Made by a program: the position numbers and the translations under genes
In this document: positions 12,586 through 23,878 of the stretch, piece by piece
Numbering within the stretch: the stretch's first letter is position 1
Layout: each line of letters opens with the position of its first letter
Assembly (NCBI GenBank): GCA_007026445.1
Contig: VDMD01000001.1
Location: 1,612,001 to 1,676,000 of the forward strand
DNA: 64,000 nt
Reading direction: 5' to 3'
DNA from: Schizophyllum amplum
Taxonomy: Eukaryota > Basidiomycota > Agaricomycetes > Agaricales > Schizophyllaceae
Notes under the pieces: generated by a model
Told to the model about the DNA's origin: nothing
The model's database searches: none
Seen by the model: the letters and a program-made list of their open reading frames with translations, nothing else

Positions 12586-13189
12586 ATGCCCGCGCCGAGC
12601 CCGCGTATTGCGTTCGCGCCCTTGACCGAGAACAACCTCGGCACAGTCCGGAAACTCAACTCTGTCTTGTTCCCGATCAAGTACAGCGAGAAGTTCTACC
12701 AGAGCATACAGAGCCCGGAGCTCGAGGACTTCTGCAAACTTGGTGCGCGACGCGACGCGACGAACGTGAAGGCCTGCTGACAGCGATTGGGTCAGTGTAC
12801 TACAACGATGTTCCTGTTGGCACAGTATGCTGCAGAATAGAGACGGAGGGGGACGATACGAGTCTGTATATCATGACTATGGGTGTTCTCGCGGTGCGTG
12901 TATCAACCATCTTCACTTTACGCGACTGAACTCTGCCTCCTTCCAGCCCTACCGATCAAGGGGGGTCGGTTCCAAAAGCCTGCAATCTGTTCTTGACGCC
13001 GCGAAAGCGCACACAAAACCCAAGATCTCCAAGATCTTCCTCCACGTACAAGTGAACAACGAAGACGCAAGGCGCTTTTACGAGAAGCACGGGTTCACAG
13101 AGACTGGGCTACAGAAAGACTACTACAAAAAGATTGAGCCACACGACGCCTGGATTCTCACTCGAGAAGTGGACGCATCCGCATCCTAG
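12586..13189 (+). CDS. NAA50: N-alpha-acetyltransferase NAA50 (NatE catalytic subunit)
   Basis: Three exons, 12586-12742, 12796-12893 and 12947-13189, give 165 aa, close to the 169 aa of the human protein. In order: LNSVLFPIKYSEKFYQ, then VYYNDVPVGTVCCRIE spanning the first join, LYIMTMGVLAPYRSRGVG spanning the second, HVQVNNEDARRFYEKHGF, and YYKKIEPHDAWIL. These match NAA50/San throughout. R-x-x-R-G-V-G is the acetyl-CoA binding loop (motif A) of the GNAT fold, and YYKRIEP-like is a NAA50 hallmark. The enzyme acetylates N-termini beginning with Met plus a hydrophobic residue. It usually works next to NatA on the ribosome, and its metazoan orthologue supports sister-chromatid cohesion. Start chosen because MPAPSPRIAF directly precedes the conserved domain. 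Confidence 0.96.
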
Positions 13190-13526
13190 GAATGATGGCT
13201 ACGCGGTAGGTAAGTACATACATGGGTGCGTTGAGAGAGATGATGGTAGACGGCATATGCATGGTTGTGCGCGAGAGACTAGGTGGGTAATAAGTTATCG
13301 TCCTGTGATCCAGAGATACAGCTGATGCTCGATTAGGTGTGGCCGATGTACTGGTATCATCATGCGGGCGTGTATGTTCGTTATGCGCGAGTACTTCAAG
13401 TCCGCCAGTCGGGCCTACATGATTGATTAGTGCGTGAACAGGACGTCAGTGGTGCGCCCGCCCTCGCATCAGCGTACCTCAAGACAAAGTCTCACTTGTC
13501 AAGTGCCGGCACGCGCCGGGCCCTCC
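13190..13526. other. convergent spacer
   Basis: 337 nt between the stop codons of NAA50 and the C2H2 gene. It holds two 3' untranslated regions. No other structure seen. Confidence 0.5.
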
Positions 13527-14418
13527 CTACGCCTCATCGATCTTTCCGCATCCCTTGACGAGCTAATCGCGGCGATGTCAGCAGAGCAAGCGCTGGATGG
13601 CGCGCACGGCGCACCTGGTGGCGTTTCAGCGCGTCCTTGCGAGTGAAGGTCTTTCCGCATCCACCATTGCACAAGAAGGGCTTCTCGCCGGTATGCGTCT
13701 CGCGATGTCGCTTCAGGTCGTGCTGACGGTTGAAGGCGAGCTGGCAGATATCGCATGCGTACGGGCGCGCCTGCGATGGACCGAAGGGGGACGACTCGCG
13801 AGCGTCCATATGTGTATACTCGTCGGGGTAGTCGAGCGCATACTCGTCGTGAGCAGCTGCCATCCCTGAGGGCGCGCGCATGCCGGATCGGTGGTGCATG
13901 GGGGAAGAGAGGTAGGACACGTCGCTCGCTGGGGAGCGCCCATAGGCAGGGTCATAGGAGGGTCGACGCATAGGGATGGGTATGGCATTCGGGTGCGCGC
14001 TGGCTCGATGTGGTGTCGCGGGCGATGCATACGCGTCCGAAGACGGTGATGCGTAGCCGGGTGCCGCGGCGTAGCCGCCGGACGATGTGGATGATGGGTA
14101 GGAGCGCGCGCTGGGTGATTGGTAGCGCGCGCAAGGCTGGGAGGGGCTCATTGCGGCCATGGTGGCGGGGTCGATGGCGGGGTACACCATGCGCGGAGCG
14201 GGTTGCTGAATGGGTGGCGCAGACGCTCCGTACGCATTTCTTTCCGCGTAATATGGATCGGTGGCGTACATTTGGCTCCCGGGGGTGTCATATGCAGGCA
14301 TGGACTGCTGTGGATGCTGATATGCAGGCGATGGGTAGTTCGTGGGCGATGTCTGGTACTGCGCGTCACCCCAGCTGGCGTACTGGTCGGTGCGCGTGTA
14401 CTGGCGGCGGGCGGACAT
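13527..14418 (-). CDS. C2H2-type zinc finger transcription factor
   Basis: Two exons, 14418-13615 and 13562-13527, give 279 aa. The first 210 residues are low in complexity (Tyr, Pro, Ser, Ala, Gln), typical of a fungal activation region. Two C-terminal fingers follow. The first is CDICQLAFNRQHDLKRHRET plus H (C-x2-C-x12-H-x3-H), then the standard linker HTGEKPF. The second is CNGGCGKTFTRKDALKRH, completed by the short last exon as QLVKGCGK. This gives C-x3-C-x12-H-x5-C, so the second finger is C2HC-like and depends on splicing for its last zinc ligand. Expected to be a nuclear DNA-binding regulator. I cannot place it in a named family, and targets are unknown. Reading through the intron would add an unrelated tail and lose the ligand. 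Confidence 0.88.
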
Positions 14419-15617
14419 GACGGGGGGAGGGGGGAGGACGACGGAGGGGAGACTTTTGAGATCGCTGTTTCATTAATAAAGGCATTAGCGCTTGTCTGCC
14501 CCCGTCACGAGGCGTTTTCCAAAGAACAGACGCCCTCAGATATCTATTGGGAGATGTCCCGAAGCCGTGCCTGATATCTGAGCGCGAACCGGTTGGCCTT
14601 CGGTGACAGTTTTGATGCTTGCAATTGCAAAACCCCCTGCGTACTGGTCGGCTTCAATCAAAGGTTGTCCAGTTTGGTTTAGTCTGCAGTCCTCCGCAGC
14701 CGGGACAGCAGTCCTAAGACGCGCCCGACATGGCTAACAAGCCGATCTCTCCGATGCATTAATGGGGTACAGATAATGTGCCGAACGAGGCTTGCTCTGG
14801 TTGTGCTGTAAGCGTTCTTTTCTAGGCTTCCTTCGAGGATACATGGATGGCGTATGTAAAGAACGAGGCCATCCGTGTACCCTGAACTCATCAATAACCT
14901 CAAGAGAGAGCGGCCTGGGGGCGGCTGTCAGCTGACTCGGAAGCTGGAAAGCTGAATGCGATAATAAACAGTGGACGAACCTTGCAGGGCGAGATGATTA
15001 CCTTCGCGTTCTGCCTGTCATACTTACCGACGGACGTGATACTCTGTGCGACGCAGGACGAGAATCTGCGGGGGGTCGCCCGTGGGCGCTTTTGGAGCTC
15101 GAGGGTGCTGAGAAGCAGTTGGTCGGTGGTGAGGCCGGGAGATGCCGTTTTGGACCTCGAGGTGGGGCTGTACTACGGCTGTACTGCGCTGGGCAGGGAG
15201 CTAACCACGTATAAGCACTGGCTGCCCGACGTAACCGGACGCGGCACTCGCGCGACGGCGCCGTCGGACGGGAATGAACGAGTCGGGCTCAGCGGTGGCG
15301 AGCGCGCGGCGAAGGAGCACGAAGTCCAGCGTCTATTTGCCTTTCGGACCGGTTGAAGGACCGCGTGAGACCGCGGGCGACTGTGGAGGCTTGCGTCCAG
15401 GTGTTCATAAGTGCATCGGTGCTTGTTGACTGCCTGGATGCGTGAGATGAGCGGTGCGATGATGTGCTCTGACGCGGGTATTCGGGTACATGTCCATCTA
15501 TATCTCCATGGTCGCTCCTTACAGCTCTTGGAAGGTTGTCAAATGAAGCAGACAGTAGACGACGCTGTTATGCGAAGGACACGATGAAGAATACCAAGCC
15601 AAGGTCGTGATCGAGCG
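14419..15617. other. upstream region of C2H2 gene
   Basis: 1.2 kb with no recognisable gene. A 124-codon open stretch at 14982-15356 (plus) shows no domain and is probably chance in GC-rich DNA. Confidence 0.45.
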
Positions 15618-15965
15618 TTAAGTGCTTGGGTTGCATCGCACCAACCAGTCCGTCAAATCTGACCGCTCTTGCGCATGATGACGGGGACTATGCTTACGAC
15701 AGTCGACTGCTAAGAAATGGCCCTGAGCAAGATCAAGAGATATGGTGAGCAGAAAGGGTTGCACTTGCAGCGGTGCGCGACGGGCGCGACGGAAGCAGAA
15801 TGGGCGTTGTCCGAGTGAGAGGAAGAAATCCCGATAAGGCAGGTACATACTGTGCGTGACGTCATTACTAGCTCGTATCTCTTCCCGAACCGCTGGGTTC
15901 ATCAGGCGGTTCGAATTCGCACCCCCCGAAGTTGAACTGACCCCGGGGCCCGAATCCTGGTCCAT
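15618..15965 (-). CDS. possible small protein gene, divergent from DNA ligase
   Basis: A 115-codon open frame starts with ATG only 32 nt from the ligase ATG, on the opposite strand. Its first 45 residues (MDQDSGPGVSSTSGGANSNR, then LMNPAVREEIRASNDVTH) look protein-like. A good donor (GTATGT) follows right after VTH, so the true second exon may differ from the read-through frame. I do not recognise it. It may be a real small gene sharing a very compact promoter, or only the 5' untranslated region of the ligase. Confidence 0.25.
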   Translation of the reverse strand: MDQDSGPGVSSTSGGANSNRLMNPAVREEIRASNDVTHSMYLPYRDFFLSLGQRPFCFRRARRAPLQVQPFLLTISLDLAQGHFLAVDCRKHSPRHHAQERSDLTDWLVRCNPST

Positions 15966-15997
15966 TTGTACGAACGCGACAAATACGCACCCACAAT

Positions 15998-18928
15998 ATG
16001 CCCGCCAAACGCGCTCACGACGCCCCTACAACGCCGAACAAGCGGCAGAAGGGCAAACAGGCGCGCATCGACACCTTCTTCTCCTCCCCTCGCACCCCCG
16101 TCCGCGCACCCGCCGCCTCGCCCCCGTCGCCCGAAGTTATCATTATAGACGGTCCCGATGACACTACCGACTCGCCCAAAGCAGGGCCGTCGACCGCGCC
16201 TTCCCACGCTCCCCCGCCCGCGCCTTCATCCAGGACCTTCTCGCTCAAGAGCAGCCACGCGGCGCTGTCGTATCCCTCACTAACCACGGACGCGCTCACC
16301 TTCGATGTCCTGCAGGTGTCGGCGCAGTGGACACCTGGCGCCCCCGTGCCCTATTCATTTCTTGCTCATACGCTCAAATCGGTCTCAGAGACCAGGTCGA
16401 GAATCGCAATCACCAACGCGCTCACCAACTGCCTCCGTGTCGTCGCCCAGCACCATCCGGCGTCCCTGTTGCCGGCTGTCTACCTCTTGTCCAACACCGT
16501 CGCTCCCTCATATGTCCCGGTCGAGCTGGGCCTCGGCGCATCCATATCCAAATCTATCCAGCAGATTTCTGGTCTCTCCTCGGGCGCGCTCCGTGACTTA
16601 TACAACAATCTCGGCGATGTCGGTGATGTCGCTTTCGCGGCCAAGTCTAAAGTGCGGACACTCATCCCACATCCCCCTCTTCTTGTCACCGGTGTCTACC
16701 AGTCGCTCCTAGCTATCTCTCGCTGCAAAGGTCAGGGGGCGGTCAAGGAGAAGCAGAAGATAGTGGAGAAACTTCTTATTGCCTCGAAGGACGAAGAGAC
16801 TCGATTCCTTGCTCGAACGCTGACGCAGAATCTGCGTGTCGGCGCTGTGCGGACGACCATCCTGACCGCTTTGTCCCGCGCCTTTGTCCTGACGTCCCGC
16901 TCGGATGGCAGACAATCCGGAATGCACGCTCCAGCGGTGCTACTAGCATCGGTCAAGACGTTGGCTTCGCCGTCCAAAAGCCAGAAGAAGCCCGCTGTTG
17001 ACGATGCGCGTGAACAGATCATCGAGCTCTTTGACCGAGCAGAGGGCTTAGTGAAGCAGGTCTATGTCCGCCATCCATGCTACGAGGATATCATCGCTGC
17101 GTTGTTGAAGGACGGCCTTGACGGGCTTGAGCAACACGTGTCTCTTGCTGTTGGTGCGCCCGTTCAATCCTGCATAATGACTAGATCTGATGCATGCGTG
17201 CTGCAGGCATTCCCCTCATGCCGACGCTCGGCTCCCCGACTAGGTCACTCGACGAGGTTTTCAATATATTGCAGGATCACCCCTTCGCGGCGGAACTCAA
17301 GTATGATGGCCAGCGCGCGCAGATACACGGTCAGAGGAACGATGAAGGCAGACTCGTTGTCCACATTTTCTCTCGCCATCTCGAGAATATGACAACGAAG
17401 GTGAGTTCACATCATTTTTCTGCACCTTCGCATTTGTCCAACGCTGTCTGCAGTATCCCGACGTTGTTCACATGTTCCAAAGTATGTGTGGCGAAGCGAC
17501 TGGGGCCTCCTCCTTCATCATGGATTCCGAGATTGTTGCCCTGGACCCCTCGACAGGTGCTTTGAAGACATTCCAAGAGCTCTCAAACAGGGCGCGTAAA
17601 GACGTACAGCTCGGTGACGTCCGCGTAGCCGTGGGCGTTTTCGCGTTCGACTTGATGTATCTCGACGGCCAGGTGCGCGGAGGCTGTCCCCAGGACACCG
17701 TTCATTTTCGCGCAGCTCACATGGCTTGCGCAGGAACTCATCGGGTTGCCGTTCAGGGAGCGACGCGCCATGTTGAACTCGCAATTTCTGGCATTCGTGC
17801 CCGAGGAGAAGGGCATCGCGCGGTTCTCGCACGTCGAGTGCTGTGACAGCCAACTCGGCCGTGATGCTATCGAGGAATTCATGGTCAAGGCAACCGAGAG
17901 CCGATGCGAGGGGCTTATGATCAAGGTATAACCATGAACATCTTGACCGCATTCTGCAGCGAGGCTGACTGCTTGCTTGATGGTATAGCTTCTGGACAGC
18001 TGCGAAGTAGAGGAGCGGGACGCGAAGAAGGCGAAGACGAGGCGCAAGCCGTTCCCAGCGACTTACGAGCCGGACAAGCGCACCGCGGCCTGGCTGAAGC
18101 TCAAAAAAGATTACATCACCGGCTTGGGAGACTCCTTCGACCTCGTTCCGGTGGGGGCGTGGCATGGGAACGGTCGCAAAGCCAAGTGGTGGTCGCCCAT
18201 CTTGCTTGCGCTAAGGGCGGCAGACGGCGAGCTCGTAGCTGTCTGCAAATGCATGTCTGGTACGTTTGTGACTACTCACTCTATAACCACCACGCAGTAC
18301 TCATAAAACCCAATTTTGCATGTCCATTCGCAGGCTTCACGGATGCGTTCTACAAGGTTTGTCCGGTCACTGCTTCTTGTAACCGCTTACACCCACCCGC
18401 TCCTAGGGTCTGAATGACCGGTACTCTTTGAATGATGAGTCGACAACGTCTTCACGGCAGCCTCTTTGGGGAGGCGAATTCGGAGGTCCGGTCCTCCTTT
18501 CATTCGGGTCGGGCAATACGACCTTTGAATTACAGCAGCTGATCAATGTGACTCTCGCAGGCTTCAAGCCCGACGTGTATTTCCGGCCGCACGAAGTATG
18601 GGAAGTTCGCGTTGCAGAGTAAGTGCTGAGAACTTTACGCGAGTTGGCCGGTCGCTGACTGAAGACCGGCAGTGTGACCATATCTCCCGTGTCTTTGGCG
18701 GCGAAGGGACTCGTCTCGCAGGCGCGGGGGCTGAGCCTGCGATTCCCGCGTTACATCAAAACGCGGGAAGACAAGGGCATTGAGCAGGTGATGACCGCGG
18801 GTGAGCTCGCGCGAGTCTATGAGCAGCAAGAGGCGCGCGGGCGGCACGATGGTGGCAACGACGAAGGGGATCTGCTCGATGTTGATATTGATGGCTCGGT
18901 GCCGGCCAGCGAATCTGATTCGACGTGA
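15998..18928 (+). CDS. CDC9: ATP-dependent DNA ligase I
   Basis: Eight exons: 15998-17153, 17207-17400, 17454-17672, 17734-17925, 17989-18259, 18334-18356, 18407-18618 and 18673-18928, giving 840 aa. The N-terminus carries a PCNA-interacting peptide, QARIDTFF (residues 21-28), followed by an acidic, Pro-rich linker. The DNA-binding domain covers about residues 80-360. The adenylation domain contains AELKYDGQRAQIHG, with K417 as the lysine that receives AMP, then FIMDSEIVALDP, VFAFDLMYLDG, SRCEGLMIK and WLKLKKDY (motifs III-V). The OB-fold domain follows, with RFPRYIKTREDKGIEQ near the end. This matches eukaryotic ligase I (yeast Cdc9), which seals Okazaki fragments and repair nicks in the nucleus; yeast Cdc9 also has a mitochondrial form. 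Length is normal. All phases agree across seven introns of 46-74 nt. Confidence 0.97.
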
Positions 18929-19127
18929 TCTCCCCTGTGATCTGATTGCCACTGATCTGGGTTTATCTGGGTCCTTCTCATATGTGATTAGATCGGATGT
19001 GTACGCGAGACAGGTTTATAGATAAGATTAGATAAGGGTGGGAACCCCACTTCCTTGTCCCTTGTCCTCATCTGGGATCCGATTCGACCGATCGACAGGG
19101 GACAGCCGCATCCATTCGTTGCACAAG

Positions 19128-20095
19128 ATGGCCTACGCTGTACTGTCTCGTGCGCTCTCCATTGTGTACCTCTCAATCGTCCTTGTCTTGGGGCAGGAGA
19201 CGGTGCAAGATGCTGGTTCGTGATGAGCGAAGCGCCTCATAGAACCTAGGTTCCTGACACGGCTAGCTCAGCTAGAATAGCCCGAGACCTTCTGACGAAG
19301 AACAACATTGGCACGATGGGGACTGTTTTCCCTGCAGATCACAGCCTCGCAGGTGAGTACTGGTGGATCTCCCACTTCTCTCGCGAAACGCTAAATGCGG
19401 CAACTCCGTGCTGCGTAGGCCAACCATTCGCCCTGCAAGAGTTCCACGCCAGGTGCGCTTCTGGGTCTCTCATAGCACTGCTGCTGTCCTACGGAAGCGA
19501 TGACTGAAACCATCGATAAGCTGTCTGCACAACGGCTCGCTCACGCTCATAACATTCCCCATCTCGCAACATACCATCAACATCCGTGATTCGCCGAAGC
19601 ATTCTGCGTCTATAGGCGTGTTTTCGAATCCGCCGGGCGCGAACTCTCCACGGGTGTCGCTTATAGGGAATGTGACGATCTACTCCCACGCGGTGGACAT
19701 GCCGGGCCTGCAAGATATCCGTGAATGCTACGTTCACAACCATCCCGAGGCGCGTTGGTGGCTGCCTGATGAGACAGACATTGTGGTGAGTTGAAGTGAG
19801 CAGCTCAATGTTTGAACTTCTTTCACTGATCCCTTCCAGTCTCACTGGGCGCGATTTGATCCTGAGGTATGTGAAGATGCAATATGTTGTGCTACAGCGC
19901 ACTGAAGCGTATGCCGCAGACCGTCTACTTCGTAGGAGGATTCGGCGGGTAAGATGCGCCCGTCTCAGCGACACCATCTTCAAAGATACTGACCATCAAC
20001 TCAGAGCGCATTACATTGGCTATATCCCTCTTGAGGTCTATCAGGACGCCGAGTCAGCGTCGTATTCATCATTGCTAGTCCAAGCCCAAGGCTGA
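19128..20095 (+). CDS. CREG-like secreted protein (pyridoxamine-phosphate-oxidase-like fold)
   Basis: Seven exons: 19128-19215, 19272-19352, 19419-19452, 19521-19785, 19840-19866, 19920-19948 and 20005-20095, giving 204 aa. The N-terminus MAYAVLSRALSIVYLSIVLV is a hydrophobic signal peptide. The mature part has AARIARDLLTKNNIGTMGTV, GQPFALQEFHA, NGSLTLITFPISQHTINI, the CREG-type HNHPEARWWLP, then SHWARFDPETVYFVGGFGG and AHYIGYIPLEVYQDAE. This order is that of the CREG family, which uses a flavin-reductase/PNPOx-like split barrel but usually does not bind FMN. Expected location is secreted or vacuolar. The fungal role is not established. The gene lies 199 nt beyond the ligase stop, on the same strand. 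Exons 3, 5 and 6 are very short (34, 27 and 29 nt) but keep frame and family motifs. Confidence 0.87.
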
Positions 20096-20176
20096 TACAA
20101 GACAATATCAACACGTACTGTATACGACGGTGGCAAGATACGGAACATTGAACAATGACTCCGGACTGAACGAGCT

Positions 20177-21751
20177 CTACGCGGTTAGGCGCAAGACACA
20201 GACCAGCACATCACGATAGCCCGTCCCTGTCTGATGTTGTCCAAAGACAGCATTCACGGCCCTCCCAACGCTGTTATCAGCCAGAGCGCGTGCCCAAGAA
20301 CCGTCCCCAAAAAGCTGCCCCTGCAGATACGCGTACGAGCACAGCAACTCGAACTTGACCCGGTAAGCTGCATCTTCACTCGACAGTAGATGCTTATCAT
20401 ACGCCGTCTGCTCCACCAACTGCAGCAATTCCGACGTTTCGGGCAGCGGCAAAGGCTCACTACGCGGCATGGCTGATTCAGCCTCCTTCGGCTCTGCAGG
20501 CGCGATGTTGGACGAGGCGGCTTTGGAGACGTTGGACGTCCGTGGGCGCGCACGGGCCTGCGGCTTGGGGCGGGGTGCCTTGGTTGTCTGCTTTGCGCCG
20601 GCGAGGAGGTTGCGGCAGACGGCGACCTTGAAGCGCGCAATGCCCGCAGAGGCAGAAAGGCCAGCGAAGAACTGCGACAAGAGATCCGCCGGCTGCGCGG
20701 CTAGGCGAGCCACCACGGCAGTCGAGAATATGTTGGCGTCGATCTGTCCGGCAGCCGCCAAGTTCACGAGCTGGCGAGGTGATCTGAGTCAGTTCGCATT
20801 TGGGGGGATGTGGTACGCATATAAGGAGACAGGCACGTACGAGTGTCATCAGACGCAGCCCCACGCGGGCCCGCCTTTCTTCTACTTGCTCCAAGCAATA
20901 GAAGACAATGTTGAGCGGCGCATCCGTCTCCCAAGGGGTGATACCGCTCGCCCGAGGGAGAGGTATCTGCGTCAAAAGAAGTCGGGAGAAAGGTACTATG
21001 AGAGATATAAGGACCTCCAGGAATAGCAGGGCACAGGATACGACGTACAGCAGCCGGCTTCTTTTGTTTGCTCTTGATCTCGCTCTAGTAGATCCACAAG
21101 CCATTCAAGCACGTCCCAAGACTCTTTGCCGACGAATTTAGGTTGTTCGTCCGGGTCGACGTTGCTCGGCTCGTCGCCATTGGTGACATTTCTGGTACTT
21201 GCGCGCCGGCCCTTCCCCTTCTTGGGCGACGCAAAGGCAGAGAGGCGGCGGTTTGTGAAGTCTTCAATCAGAAAAGCCCAGCAGTCTTTGCACTCCAATA
21301 TCGACAGGGCGGCCTTGCCTATCATGCTGTATATATCGTCGTCGTCCAGTGCGGAGAGGGACACCGAGGTGTGGTACCCGGGCAGGGCACTGAAGAGTTG
21401 TTCCGGCGTATTCGTCGCGCTGAAAGAGAAGAGAAGGCGGCGCGCGCGATGTATTGCTTCTGCGGGCGGCAAAGCTGGAGCTCTGATACGCCGGGCTGCC
21501 TTGGTAGGCGACGCGGGACCGATCTGTTCGTTCTGTTTCTTCTCGACAAGGGCTACGGGTAACAGCGACATGTAGACTAGTTGTCTAATTTGCGCTCTAT
21601 ATATTGTCAGCCTCAATTCAATGACATCTACCTAAACTCACGGTGGTGGCCTATAGTTACGCGACCGGAGCTGGTCAAGCAAATCGAGGGCGCCGTCGTA
21701 CTGCTCCTCTTCCAGATTGGAGTCAATCATTGTCACCAGATGATGTGGCAT
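20177..21751 (-). CDS. uncharacterised 468-aa protein
   Basis: Four exons, 21751-21642, 21596-21049, 20995-20841 and 20770-20177, give one continuous frame of 468 aa. It begins MPHHLVTMIDSNLEEEQYDG. The sequence is mostly helical-looking, with a TPR/HEAT-like start (GALDLLDQLRSRNYRPP, AQIRQLVYMSLLP) and a Lys/Ser-rich segment (SPKKGKGRRASTRN). A core near residues 195-285 includes SWDVLEWLVDLLERDQ, GITPWETDAPLNIVFYCLEQ and RLMTLLVNLAAAGQIDANIF. A basic, Ala/Pro-rich stretch (PRPKPQARARPRTS) precedes the final helices. I see no catalytic motif, signal peptide or membrane segment and do not recognise the family. It faces the CREG-like gene with only 81 nt between the two stops. The consistent splicing makes a real gene likely. 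Confidence 0.75.
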
Positions 21752-22530
21752 GTCAGTCACGCCCGCATCATGCGAGCGAGAGGAGGATGGCACCGGCATG
21801 TGTGGCTGTATGATGGTGCGCGTTTAAGGCAAGAGCAGGGTGAGAGCGCGCCGGTAAAAACCGCGGCTGACAGCTGTCACGATCACATGAGAGTAACCAA
21901 GCGCGAGCCCGCCCATTAGCACTGCTCAGGTCTGCCTGCTGAAAGCCGTCCGCTGATACCAGGCTGCTACTTACCTCCCGAATGACAATAACCTACCTAC
22001 CTACCTACCTCTTTGTACATTCTTTGACGATAGCCACATCAGTGGCGGTTCCGAGTCATCCCGTACTCATCCAACGTTCGGACATAATCAATCCAATTGT
22101 CCTCTGGGTAGCCTTAGGCATTGAGTACCGTTACCCGAATCCGCGGCGGCAGCTACATAGACATCTACTCTCGCTTTGAAGGTCATTGATCCAGATGTCT
22201 GATTTACTCCAGCCTGGGCGCTGGCGTTGGCGCCGCTACACTCAGCTTTCTATAAGCTTTGCCATGAAGGCATGGTCACAGGTTCTCGTTGCTTTGCCTC
22301 CTCGTGCTTCGTTGTTTCGATAATTGCTCTGCCTGAAAGGCTACCAACTTTATATCAGGCGCCTTGGCTTTCGTTTGCCATGGTGGTCCCGTCGAGCGTG
22401 GGAAAGTTCATTGTGGACCTTCCTAATTCGTATAATTGAATTGAGCATTGTTTGTCAATGACCAAACTGAAACATCGTCCGAAACCATCACGCTCGCTAG
22501 AACGGCTGAACATCGACTGGATCGCTTCGA
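21752..22530. other. divergent spacer with (ACCT)5 repeat
   Basis: 779 nt upstream of both the uncharacterised gene and the BolA-like gene. It holds five tandem ACCT units at 21991-22010. No gene seen. Confidence 0.5.
21991..22010. repeat. (ACCT)5 microsatellite
   Basis: Five perfect tandem copies of ACCT in a promoter-containing spacer. Confidence 0.9.
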
Positions 22531-23105
22531 ATGCTCGTCCCCTTCCCTCGTCTGTCCGCATCTTTGATTTTCGCCCATCCTCGCGTCATGTCCACCGCGG
22601 TCCAGTCGTCCACGGGCCCTGTGGAGACCGCCATCCGCCATAAAGTAAATGATGCGCCTCCCAACGTGGTTAGAGTTGACAAGTTTTGCTCATCCCGTAG
22701 TTGGCGGAGCTCCTGAAGCCACAGACCCTTGCAATCACGAACGACTCCTGGAAGCACCAGCACCATGCTCCCATGCGGGCTGCAGGCGGAGGAAATGGGG
22801 AGACACGTATGTATCCGCTACTCACCCTCGTTGGCTCTGCGACGTGGGTAACCTTAGCCCGCGGAATACCTCACCGCTGGCATACAGATTTCTCTATACA
22901 AGTCGTGTCAGATGCATTCCGCGGCAAGGTGCAGGTTCTCTCCGGTCGCATTTGGCTGTTGCCTGACGTTCTGCGATACCAGTCCACGATTCAGCGCCAC
23001 CGCATGATCCACGGCGCATTGGCTGAGGAGCTTGCCCAAGGTTTGCACTCTATCTCTCTGAACACGAAGACGAGCGAAGAGGCGGAGAAGGCTGCGACGC
23101 AATAG
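22531..23105 (+). CDS. BolA-like protein (Fe-S cluster pathway)
   Basis: Four exons, 22531-22644, 22701-22806, 22888-22928 and 22983-23105, give 127 aa. Joined motifs are LAELLKPQTLAITNDSWKHQ, HHAPM, THFSIQVVSDAFRGK and TIQRHRMIHGALAEEL. They cover the whole BolA fold, including the invariant histidine in the RHRMIH helix that binds a shared iron-sulfur cluster with monothiol glutaredoxin. The N-terminus MLVPFPRLSASLIFAHPRVM is basic and hydrophobic without acidic residues, which suggests a mitochondrial presequence. A second in-frame ATG (22588) would give a form without it. That fits a Bol1-type role in late mitochondrial Fe-S assembly, but a cytosolic Bol2-like role is not excluded. Confidence 0.93.
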
Positions 23106-23878
23106 CGTACAGGCCGGCTCGACGGTGCGGCAGCGCGCAGCGTTTCATTCACGCCCGATGGAAGCGCAGTATACACTGATCTGTGCTTTGTGGCTTGGCG
23201 CTCACCGTCCGGTCGCGGACGCGTCTCTCACTGTCCGTCGTCCTTGCTCGTACTCTCAATGAAACGGATCGGTCCGCTGAGCCGGATCGGGCGGTCGCCC
23301 TGATCATGTTTGACTCCATGAACAAACGAACAAAGGGCACGTCGAAGCTGGTGCGTACCATATGCGATCGACATTCCGTCGTATGCAGTGTTCGGTTAAT
23401 CCTCAGTGCATGCACGGAAAAGAACATGTTGGTTGATCCCAGTGCGCGCGCTCGGCCGTCGTCTCTGCGGATCCGTATGATCCCTTCGGAACGGGAGAGG
23501 GAGCGACCTGTAAGTAAAATCAGCTGGCCTGAAGCAGCGACTGATGTTGCGGACTCCTGATTGAACACTGATATCCACTGATGCTGAATGAGATGTATGC
23601 AGATGATCACCGACATCGCGACTCCTACTGCGATGCTACCGTCGGAGCTGTCGTCTTGCAAATACACACGCTGACGGAAAAAGCACTGTCCTGCAAGGAG
23701 AAGCTTACATGGCGGTGCTATTCATTCAGGACCCCCATTCCATTATCAAACCTCGTCGTTGCCACCTGCTTTACTGCGGCTACTTCCCGACACACGTAAC
23801 TTATATATATATAAGCGCGGCGTCGCACCCTGCTAGCCTTTCATCATCCGCGTTCAAAACTGTACCCATACTTAAGAC
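23106..23878. other. spacer and promoter of second C2H2 gene
   Basis: 773 nt. Open stretches on the minus strand (23149-23667) have no recognisable content. The only clear element is the TATA-like tract near 23801. Confidence 0.5.
23801..23814 (+). promoter_or_regulatory. TATA-like element
   Basis: TTATATATATATAA lies 65 nt upstream of the ATG at 23879, a plausible TATA position for this gene. Inferred from sequence and spacing only. Confidence 0.5.

Noticed and set aside
15905..15925. GGTTCGAATTC resembling a tRNA T-loop
   Set aside because: No cloverleaf can be drawn around it. It lies in the candidate divergent ORF next to the ligase promoter.
23149..23667. 172-codon minus-strand frame between the BolA-like and C2H2 genes
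   Set aside because: Sequence is Arg/Ser-rich without domain, and a frame of similar length on the other strand suggests compositional bias.
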